A stretch of DNA of 64,000 bases from Lateolabrax maculatus (Eukaryota; Chordata; Actinopteri; Acropomatiformes; Lateolabracidae). The translations under genes and the position numbers were made by a program. The DNA lies in contig CM062196.1 in assembly GCA_031216445.1 (NCBI GenBank), positions 26,332,001 through 26,396,000 on the forward strand, read 5' to 3'. Positions 12,201-24,200 of the stretch are shown in pieces (position 1 is the first letter of the stretch; each line of letters opens with the position of its first letter). The notes beneath the pieces were generated by a model, which did not search any database, had not been told where the DNA came from, and saw only the letters and a program-made list of their open reading frames with translations.

Positions 12201-15200
12201 AATATCTGACTGTCATATGGGCTGGGCTAAAGGCCATTAGGCAAACATTCCTTCAATAGATGCCTTTCTGATAGTGCTGTAGCTAAATTTAAAGAAGTGA
12301 TTCCATCAGTATTTAATTCAATGCCATGTCTCAATTAAACGGAGGACTCCTATGCTTTAGTCCCTCCCAAATTGATCATCTGGTTGATAGTGCTGCAGGC
12401 TCGCTGCAAGATAATAAAACAAAAGAGGTTAGCTCCATGGTATAACTCCTGAACCCACAAATTAAAACATTTAAAAACATTAAAACATTTACTTTGGCAA
12501 GATAGTTTTAGAATATACAGGAAGGCCCTCCATAATGCCAGAGGTGCATACTACTCCTCACTAATAGAGGAACATAAGTACAACCCTAGGTTTCTTTTCA
12601 GCACTGTAGCCAGGCTGACAGAGTCAGAGCTCTGTTGAGCCATGTATTCCCAGAGCTCTCAGTAGTAATAACTTCATGAGATTCTTTGATGATAAAATTC
12701 TAACTATTACAGAAAAAAATCAACATCTTGTGCCCTCAGCCAGTTCAGATATATTTTCAAGTACAGGAACCTCAGAAGCAACTGTAGAACCATATATATA
12801 TTTAGACTGTTTTTCTCCAATTGACCTTCACTATTGAACTTGATTTTTTCGTCTAAACCAACAACCTGCCTCTTAGACCCCATCCCAACTAGGCTGCTTA
12901 AAGAAGTTCTACTCTTAGTTAGCACTTCTTTACTAGACATGATCAATCTGTCTTTATCAACAGGCTATGTACCACAGTCCTTCAAATTAGCTGTCATTAA
13001 ACCTCTTCTTAAAAAGCCTACAGAAAGATTTCAGTTTATCCATGTAAATGATGAATCCTCTGTGCACACGGAATTTAGTCACGGAGTTCCACAAGGTTCG
13101 GTGCTTGGACCACTTTTATTCAGCTTGTATATGCTTCCTTTAGGCAATATTATTAGGAAACACTCCATAAACTTTCACTGCTATGCAGATGATACTCAGT
13201 TACATTTATCAATAAAGTCAGATGAAACCAATAAGTTAGCTAAGCTTTAGGCATGTATTAAGGACATAAAAAACTGGACGACCTGCATGTTTCTGCTGTT
13301 AAACTCAGACAAAACTGAAGTTATTGTTCTGGGTCCTAAACACCTGCAAGCTTACTATCTATAGATATAGTTACTCTAGATGGCATTGCCCTGGCCTCTA
13401 GTACCCCTGTAAGGAATCTAGGAGTAATCTTTGATCAGGACATCTCCTTTAATACCCATATAAAACAGACTTCAAGGACTGCCTTCTTCCACTTACGTAA
13501 CATTATAAAAATCAGGCATATCCTGTCTCAAAAAGATGCAGAAAACTAGTTCATGCATTTGTTACTTCTAGGTTGGATTATTGTAATTCCTTATTATCGG
13601 GCTGCCCCGATAAGTCTCTAAAGACTCTCCAGCTGATCCAGAATGCGGCTGCACGTGTACTGACAGGAACTAGCAAAAGAGAACATCTTTCTCCAATATT
13701 AGCTTCTCTGCACTGGCTCCCTGTAAAATCTAGAATAGAATTTAAAATCCTCCTCACTTACAAAGCTCTTATTGGTCAGGCACCATCGTATCTTAAAGAG
13801 CTGATACCGTATTACCACACTAGAGAACTACGCTCACAGAATGCAGGGTTACTTGTGGTACCTAAAGTCTCTAAAAGTAGAATGGGAGCCAGAGCCTTTA
13901 GTTTTCAAGCTCCTCTTCTGTGGAACCAGCTCCCAGTTTGGGTTCGGGAGGCAGACACCCTCTCTTCATTTAAGAGTATGCTAAAAACGTTCCTTTATAG
14001 TTGCTAAGCTTATAGTTGGGGCTGGCTCAGGTGAGTCCTGAACCATCCCTTAGTTATGCTGTTATAGGCTTAGACACCCGGGAGAGATTTCCCATGATGC
14101 ACTGAGCTTCTCTCTCCTCCTCTCCCTCTCTATCTGTACGCATTCTTATCCCACTAATACATGTTACCAACTCCACTTCTTCCCGGTAGTTCTTGTGCTT
14201 TCTGTGCTTTTTTGCCTTCTCACTTTCTGCAGGTATTTCCTCCTCTGGAGCTGTAGATTCTGGATCTGTGATTGCCGGCCGTCTACTGCCCCCATGTTCC
14301 TGCTCCACACTCACTGCTGCAGTTGTTATTATTATTAGTCTGATTTGTTGTCTGTCCTCCTGTTCTGTCTCCCCTCTCCCCCTCTCTCCTCCCCTTTCAA
14401 CCCAACTCGGTGGATGCAGATGGCCGCCCACCCAGAGCCTGGTTCTGCTCGAGGTCTCTACCTGTTAAAAGGGAGTTTTTCCTCCCCACTGTCGCCAAGT
14501 GCTGCTCATGGTGGTAACTGTTGGGTCTCTGTAAATAATATTTTAAAGAGTATGGTCTAGACGTGAAAGTGTCTTGAGATAACTTTTGTTATGATTTGGC
14601 GCTATACAAATAAAATTGACTTGACTTGACTCTCCAGTATACTTTCAGGTTAAAAGTATCTTTGAGAGTGAGCGCTGCTGAGTTTTAGCTGGTTCTACAG
14701 CCATGATATTAAAACCACAGTCCTGACAATGTGGAGCAAATGTGACTCAGACCTTCCCCTCAATAGATTCTGTAGTAATACCTCTTCTGGTCCCCTGGCT
14801 GGCTGTTGATCATGTTTATTCTGCAGTCAGTTGATACTTTATTTACTGTTGCAGAAACCTGGTGTCACTAGTCACTTGTGTAATTGTGCTGTTCTGTTCC
14901 ATCAAACTGCTGCTTCATTGTGTTAGTGAATGAGACTCTTACAGCTCCTAAAGCCACAATATAAAAAACAGATGTAAACACTTCTCACTGACTGGAGGCG
15001 TGTTGCAGCTAATTAATATGTTGAATCTTGCATTCAGTTATTAAATATTAATACCAGTATCATCCCTTATGTTAACTTTAATTAACTGGCCTTTTAAAAC
15101 AACTTTAAAACGAGTTCCTAAAATGAGTATCCTAAAATGCATTATGTTGGCTAATCAATCTTAGGTTCAGTTAAGCTTATTATTGACTTTTGGCAACAGT

Positions 15201-18200
15201 ATGTGTAACTACATAATCTAAGATCAAAGGTCCCCTGCTCATCAGAGCTTTCAACTACTTCTCATGGTCTTCTTCAAACTGGCTTGGTTGTCATCAAGGG
15301 TCCTCAGGTCAAGAACAAACTTCTATGCGCAATCCACACATTAGGTACCATGGGTTCTGTTCATTGTGCTAACTCAGGCTTTCTTGCATCCTCCCTCCTC
15401 CTGTGACCTGGAAATCGTTCCCCCTCCGCCATCATGGAGGATCTTCCAATCCCTTAAATGCACCTTGAGGAGAGAGGAGGCTTCTGGAGGAGGCTAGAGC
15501 GAGGAAACACATGTGTATCCTCATGTCTCTTCCTTGCATCGCTGTCTCACATTTTTTTCGCTGGGAGGAACTAAGACGTGAGTAAGGGAAGGAAGCAAGG
15601 AGACCTGTTAGCATTACGAAGCACCCCATGTTAGGGACAGAGACGGGGGTTACGACCGCGCCCCAGCTGTTGTTATATGACTGATGTTCCATACTTTGGT
15701 CATGTGGTCATTTGCAGAGGAAAGGCTGTGGGATTTGGTTGAAAGCTCTGAAAAGATTCATACTATTTTTGTTCCACAATGGAAAGTTAAATTAATTGAA
15801 ATGTTATATCTGGTTACATCTACTCGTATTTTTATGTTTAAACAAATACAGCTAACCTTTACGGTGTTTAAAGATGTCTTTGCACCAGCCAACTGTGGTT
15901 GCATGGTGATATGATATTTTACATGAGGTCAACAAGATGCTTTAATCATATGAGGTATAATAATTAAACCCTCTGTCGATAATTTAAACCTTTTCAAACA
16001 ATTATACCCTGGTTTCAGCCTACAGGCTTCTAGTTCCAAAGCAGTACTTTTCACTTTGAAATTCAAATTTCACCAAAACTAGTTTGCTGGCATCTCTGTT
16101 AGGAACTCCACTAAACTCCATTTATTACACTCAACATGTGTAATAAACAGCCACAGCCTGCAACCAAGACTTTGGGTGTCCTTTATTGACTGCCAAGTAT
16201 CACATTAGTTACCACTGCTATTTCGAAATATATTTGTCTCATATTTTATATCATAATTATATGTAGTATTGTAAGTATTAAAAAGAAGCATGGTCACAAC
16301 CACATAGGTTTCACTCAATATGAAATTTATAGTTACACATGTATGATAAATATACGGTATAAAGATATCCCCAACATCGCTAATACCTAAATCACATCAC
16401 TTGACTTAAATATAGGAAAGGAGGGTATAGGAAAGAGAATTTCAGTTTATAGAGGAGTGACATAGTTTAGTAGTGGTGATACTATATGGTATAGTGTATG
16501 TACACTGTGTTTTCACATAAAGCCAAACTGCAGAGCTTTTCCAATTTACTATTCTCTAATGGAAAAAAAAGTCAAATGTGTGAGCTTCCTCACAGTTATT
16601 CTGGTTAGAAAATCAGATCTAGGTCTTCATCACTGTTTCCCTGGTCTGAGAGATGCAGTGAAGCTAAAAATAACACAGGAACCCACATCAACACACACAC
16701 ACACACACAGTCTACCAAATATTTGTGTGTGAAAGACAGAGAAATTATATATGATTACTTAATACAAAAATATAATTTAATGCATTTAATAGAATCATGC
16801 ATGGTATGATGAAGATACGACGAAGATAGATGCTTCACTGCCATCCATCCATCTAACCATTACTTTAACAGGAGGAGAGTGTCTCCCCACTGTTGCAAGT
16901 ATCTGTTTGAAAATGTTTCTACTCTTTCAGTTAACAGTAATATTCTTTCAACTTGAATAAGGATGAGTCTGACATTGACCAAGGCATATAACATCTTCCC
17001 TCTGTTTAGGAAGCTTGTGAAGACTGTGATAGTATCACATCGATTTTTTTGGGGGGGCGATTTTTGTCATTTTACTTTGCTAATTTGATGGTCTGCCTCA
17101 GAAGAACAAGTGAGAGCCGCTGCCCAGCAACAGACTTTCGTTCAGCGAGCTAAGAAGCCAGAGACGACACAGTGTAGAGCCAGACACACACCTGCCCAAA
17201 TATATCAGCAATCACCGGTTGTTGGGGTGACGGTGGCCTGTTGGAAAATTTTAACAACTATAATTCATACTTGTGCAAATTGCTCTTCTAGTTGTGGGTA
17301 CTGCCATTTGTCACTTTATTGGCTAATTTGGACAAATCTACAGCAAGCACAAGGCAAGGATGTTCTCGAAGTTGACGAAAAGCCTATCACCACCAAGCAG
17401 GTACACTTCAAATTTTCCACATTTTGCCCCAGAGCAAGCTGCATTACGTCATTACAGAGCTTTGCAAATGCACACGCAAGAATACAAAGACCAGAGTGAG
17501 AACCTGCAGCGGTTCCACATTGTAGAGATGTGACATGGACAGTACAAGACAAAATCTAAACCATTTTCTTTTGGCTTTCTCAGGTGTTTCAAACCTACTT
17601 CAAGCTCCACCTGCTTCAATCCCTCATACTGCCTCTGTCTGTCAAACCTCTTCACCCACAACCATAATACTCATCTCTCCCATCAAACAGGACCAACCAA
17701 CTCAGCAATACTGCTACTGTTCTGTTTCTTAAACTGCAGCTGATCCACTTAATCCTATGGAGGCGAACTGCCACTGTTTTTTTGGTCAGCCTTCACAGCA
17801 TATTATCTGTTTTGGTGTCAGTTTTCTGTTCTTCTCTAATGAGTTGAAAGAGTTAGGTTATGTTAATTTGTCAAGTTACTGCTGATAGATACCATGCCAC
17901 TACCTGTGTGTGGTTCACACTAAATCCACTATAATGTGAAGGCAGTGTAGGCCTTTGCTGTGAAACTGAAACGTCATTCGATTAGCTAATGTTTAAATGT
18001 CTTTTATCTAAGAAACTAATGTTTCTCTGGTTTAGAGACTGATTTTTTGCCTGAAGAGATTTTTGAAAAAACAATAAATCTACATAAATGACCAAAACAA
18101 ATAAAACAAAAAATAATGAATCATACTAGGTTATTAATGTGGTCCATGTTTAGAGCAGCTGGTTTTCTCCTGCCTCTTTGATAACAGTGTTCACTTGCTT

Positions 18201-21200
18201 CTGGCAGCTGAAGCCTGGGTTAGGAGTCACACATGTGCACGCAGTTGCAGGATGTGCACACACACGTACATACACACGCCTGTGTGTTAGGAGTAACACA
18301 TGCGCACACAAGTGCGTCTGCATGTCTGAGGTGTAGTTATCACACACAGGCGCACATACATACACAGGTGGGACTTTTAATATATGATTATACAAGCATA
18401 TGTATGTGCGTCTTGTCCTCCGTGACCTCTGCGTCCTCGAGAATGCATAACGGTGACAGTCAAATCCACCACCTCTCACAGTCCCTTTCAGCTGTGTCTT
18501 CCAGTAAGTCAGCGATAAAACATCCCGTGTGTAGTAAGTTGATATTTAAGTTTTGGCTGAAGTGTACTGCATCTCAATTCACAAATGAAGAATAACATAG
18601 ACAGTAGGCTTGGGCAGTATACATTTTTCATACATCTTATACATCTTTCTGACAGTTCACTGGCACATACATATATGACCATATTTGTGTAAAAGAAAAA
18701 CGTAAATGTGTAAATGTGACTTCGTCTAGCCTACAATGCTGTATGTCTAATACGCACTTAGCCTACTTAGACAAGTCTTGCTGGGTTTAAATACTTATGG
18801 TCCATAGAATAATGATGTCAAATGTATTTTTGACAGTATTGAAAATCACATCTTCAGGACTTTTTAAAACCTTGGTATACCTTAATACCTTGATACCGCC
18901 AGAGCCTAAGAGCCAGCACGCTTTAATGCTGCACAACAAAGAGCAACATTAAAGGGTGCGTTTGTACATACCTCTTTCTTGTACATAGTAAGCTAGGTAC
19001 AGGTCCAGCTCTTTGACAGAGACAGAGATGTGTCGAGGCTGGACACAGAGGACTGGATTGGAGCACTGGCCTCCCTTCACCAGTCGTTCTCCATCTGTGC
19101 TTTCCAATGGGATTCCTTTAAACAGGATGACCATCACCAAGTCCAACCTCCACACCTTGGAAAAGAAAAAACATAAACATTATTGACCAAAAACAACATG
19201 AATTTAACTCAATATACCATGTGGAATCCCTACACCAGTCCTCCCCTTCATGTGCATAATACCGCTTCATTAAATAGTTTGAAGTCATCTGTACTGGCCG
19301 AAAGGTTTATTGTGCATTTATAATTTTGTTACTTTTCTGATCCTAAAGAGGGAATTAAGGGATTCTTTGCCTTAAGTGAGATGGAGCAAATACAATTAGA
19401 AGATGCCATGCAGAGGGGAAAATGAATAGTCTTCCATATTTGTGTGTTACACCAGGGAAGCTTTTGGTCTTCTCATTGGAGCACATGTTGCTGGTTCCAT
19501 GTTTTTGCCATGAGAATTCCGCAGCTGTATTTTTTAACCAAGAGCTAAATGAACAATTTGACAGCACCACTGTCACTGAATGAATGAAGCAGGCCCAGGC
19601 AACAGTTCTGTGGCGCTCCAAAGCGTTTCGCCCCACCCCCAGATTCCATAATATAAAAATAAACATGAATCAGATCAGATGATATTGTAGCCTGATATGT
19701 ATTAAACCACATGTCTGTCTGTGCTACATAATTAAACCAATTACATGATGCCTGAGTTGCATAACAACCTGTGATGGAGACGGAGAAAGAATGTCCAGGC
19801 AGCTGGGGCACAGCTAAATATTAAAGCACACGTTAATTACCATCGATAAATGGTTAAAGTTCACTGCCCTCAAAACTGTAAATTGTAAATAAGTAAATTG
19901 TCTGCAATTTAAAGCCAAATGTCACAATTTTTGTGCTCACACTGTATGTGTGAAGTAGAAGGAAAAAAACAGACTGTTCTGGCTATCGACAATTGTCAAT
20001 AAAGATTTGTTTGAAAGCTGGTAGAAGTTTTCTCGCTAGCAATAATGCTAACGAGGCACCGTACAGTGTGAACACATAAATTGTGGGCTTCGGCTTTAAA
20101 TCGCAGTCTGCATACATGTGTGCTGACTGAAAATCAGAGGCTAGTTCCTGCCGACATTTCTCTCGTTGATATCGGTCATGAGAGGTGGCAGGGGGGAACA
20201 TCCAGGAGGCACGATGCATCTTAACCAACCTGGCCTCCATATTTTCTGTCCACATGATGCGTTGTGTCGCCATGGCACTTTCAGTCACGTAGTGAGAAAA
20301 AAGGCACTGACCTGGGGTATCGAATCATGGCTCTACTTCAACTGTGTGAGAGCCTGACAATTGCCTAACAAAGAGTTGATTGGTCCTCGCTCCCCCGTGT
20401 ACCAAGCACGGCAAACAACGCCCAAAGAAGCTGAAATTCAGTTTGACTCTAAAATAAGTTGTGCGGCTCAGAAATTGGGTCAGAAACAGGCTAAAATTGT
20501 ACACTGTATTCTCAGCTTAAGAGAAATTATCTAGAATGTTCAATGTTCATTGTCCTCTGCCATGTGTGCCTTTATGACCCATGACACACAAACATCTTGT
20601 TGATAAAACAATTATGATGTGACCATTCGTCTCTCACAGGAGAATGCAGACATGAAATTTAAATCTGGGATGAGGAACAAATAACTACCCTACCCTCTTT
20701 TCAGCCAAAAAAAATTAAAATTTACATTCACGTGTAGACATCCACTCTTTCATATCATTTTTGGTTAAAGAAGCTCTGAAACCATTAACAATTACTTATA
20801 TCTTGACTTGCTGATGCAAACATAACTGTGGAATAGAACTACTGGAAATTATGTTTTAATACTGGAAAGAAAGTATTTGGCGGAATTTAGTTTACCTTGT
20901 CAGCTTGTCGGAGACAGTCTATGCGTCTCATTTTGCCTTTCTGGTCAGGGTTTGACAGGACACAGCATGCAGCTTTCTTCCCAGTGATTGACAGGACAAA
21001 ATCTTCTCTGCATTCAGGTCTAATGTCCTTTCTTAGCTTGGCCAAAAGACGGCTGGCCCATTTCTGTTTCACCTAGGAACAGAATGATATAGTCAAGGGA
21101 GTTACGTCATCAATATATTTAATAATGTATTGTATTAGCATATTCCAAATAGCTTTAAGACCAGTAAGTGTAATTTGGGAATTTGTAAAAATAAAATGTC

Positions 21201-24200
21201 TTTAGCTTGTTTAGTTTTCATGAGATCGTTTTAGCTACTTGATTTGTCATTCAAAACAAAAATTTTCATTTCCACTATCCCCCACTCAACTTATTCATCC
21301 CACCTCTGCCTTCTCCCCCAGCAGTTCGTCTTTGACCGCTCTCTCTTCTTCTTTAGTCATCCTTTTCTCATGTTTTTTGAAGTATTTCCTTTTCCTGGCC
21401 TGGAGGTTGAACCATGTGTAGGCGAAGGCACGGACCTGGGGCAGCAGAGCCTCAATGAACGGATGGAACTCATCCTACATGACAGACAGACAGACATAAA
21501 CGTAAATACACACATATATTGTACAGTACACACAACAATCAGTAACCAAACCAACTTTAACTATATTAAAGTTGGTACTAACTTCCTCAGTTAGTACCTG
21601 TTGCATGGGCTCTATTTTCCCAGCAGTATACTGGCATAATTGGGCAACACAGCAGAGCTATGTTTTTGCTCCCGGTCTTCCTTGCTGCTGGGTTTGGAAA
21701 TCCTGATGTGGGTGTGTTATGAATATTCTGCATACATTGTTCAGATTTTAGAACTCGACGTACAAAGCAGTACAGAAGCTGAGCTAAACTATTGCTGAAC
21801 TCCACAACTTTGGTTTCTGTCAAAACATTCTTAATCAAGATTCACTTACTCACTTGTTCCAGAGTCTTAAGTGGCGAATGGAGTTTGCTTAGGTTGTCAA
21901 GGAACTGTAGATGTTTAAACTGCCCATTATTCTGAGCACTTTTAGGATCTTTAGTCATAAAATATAATGGATGAAAACTGAGTAATGGAAAAAAATTCCA
22001 CAGGTCCATAACAACTTAGCAAACGCCATCCCCTGCTGATTCTGTTCAAAGCTTCAGAATAAACCGAGCATAGTGGAGGCACCCCAGAGGAAGCATCCTT
22101 AAAGGCTAGGACTCACTTTCCGCATTCTATGTCCGCGGATGTACAAGCAGAGGTACAAGCGGCTCCATTCATACTACAACTGAGGTTCTGCGTCAGTCTG
22201 CCGTTGCACGCATCTGCATTTCCTGATCCACACTCCATTCCAGTTAGTGGCAGTAATGCACCATAACATTGTTTGCCAACCGCTTAGAAGAAGAAGAGGA
22301 GGAAAAGGTCCTGTGTTTGTTTTTGGCTGACCAACAAGAAAAAGGCAAAAAGAGAAAATATAATGCATAACTGCTTAACCAAAGTGGACCTTTGCGACAC
22401 ATAGACCTGGAAACTAAAAATTAGGCCTAAGTAGTTTCCTAAATACACCTGTACCGCTGGGAAATATGTATGCTAAACCCATGGGTTTTAGCTACTGTGG
22501 CAAATGGTTACAGAATCCAGTTTCGGCAGCATCCGCGTCCCTTTGTCAGAGTCCATATGACTGTGGTAAAGGACCCTGTCCAGGCGCAGATTTTGGCCAA
22601 AGAGATTTTAACCTTCCTGCAAAAGAGGCGATTATGAGAGTAGACTCCAGCGAACTACAAGGTTTTACTGCACACATTTTCTCTTTCCCAAAAAAAGATG
22701 GCCACCTGCATGGGACTAAACGTTTGCGTAGGGTTACTGCCTTTCAAGATGCTGACCACCAGAGAAATAGTCCCCTTAGAAGGGCGAGCACTTCAATTTA
22801 CTGGAGCTGACAGTGGTCCAACTGGCCGTGGTGGCAGTGATCCTATTCATCCAGGGCAGGCATGTCTAAGCAACTCCTTCCCTGTGTACCACATAAATCC
22901 CCAGGGGGGCACCAGAGCCGCTCGCTGTCTCTGAGTGGCCAGGAGGCTCTTGCTGTGGGTGTAGGTTCCAGGGAAGGTGAATCAGGCAGCAGATCTCCTA
23001 TCCAAGCAGATGGAGGCGAAAGCACCCCTTAATGTTAATATTGTATTTTGTCTTACATCTTTGTTTTTTTCACTTTTTGTGAATGGTTAGAAGAATTTGT
23101 TTTTATTTTATTGTATTTTTAGTTTTTCATTTCCTTTTAGATTATGATTTTTAAATTACTGTGTTTGCTGTCTTGTATCATTTCAGAAACAAAAAAAATA
23201 GTTTTCAACAATTATCATCATTAAATAACCCTTAAATATATATATACTGAGACGAGGAAATAAATAAATTCTGAAATCTATTTTAAGATTACACAAAACA
23301 GTGTTACAACTTTAACTAAATGTTTCAGTTGCCTGTTACTATTGCACAGTAATATACAGCTGCTGTCAGGAAAAACTATCAGTGTAGCCAATCACAACAG
23401 GAAACTGTGAAAGATAATTCATTATATATTGAGCAATGTAGAGCAACGCAGAGCTGCAACGATAAGTCGATTAATCGATTATTCGATTGACAACTATTTA
23501 AATAATCGGTTACTTGAAAAAAATGGCAAACATTTACTAGTTCCCATAATTTGCTTTTGCTTTTTCTATGTTTTATATTATTGTAAACTGAATATCTTTG
23601 GGTTGTGGACTGTTGGTTAGATAGTTTGAAGACATAATCATAATTCTGATGAAAATTGTTTGACATTTTGTACATTAAACTATTAGTCAATGAATAGAGA
23701 ATATAATAGTCAGATAAATCGATAATTGTTGTCAGCCCTAGACCAATACCTTAAGTATGTTAGGCCTTCACAGTGAATACGTTGCAGCATTACAATAATG
23801 TGGAATAAATGTTTCAGTGCAAGGGGACATTTTTGAGGGCGAGAAAACCCACTGTCTTGCCGCATACCTTGAGAAAACCACACACTGAGGACACAAACTA
23901 GATTTTTGCATCAATGTGATTAGGTACCTTGTCTTGTCAAGTATAACTAAATGCCTGATAAATAACCAGATGTAAATGTTTGTTTTCGGTTAATCCAATG
24001 GCATATCCAAAAACAGACATTCTGATATGGTAATATTACTGTATCTACAAACTGCCTCTTATTTTCCAGGGAAATTTATTGTGCAACAGTATATACTTTT
24101 TAGGGAAGTACTGAGTGACATGGTGATGGCTGGAGACTGCAAGCTGCTGCTCTACCTTCTGAGTTACAGCTACCCCATCTACCCCATCATATAACAGCCT

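Noticed and set aside
17110..17499. 129-codon plus-strand open frame in nfic intron 4
   Set aside because: No recognisable domain, no similarity to a family that I know, and antisense within an intron. Length alone is not enough.
19355..19811. Overlapping 88- and 103-codon minus frames in nfic intron 3
   Set aside because: No domain, no phase-compatible splice use with nfic exons, probably chance.
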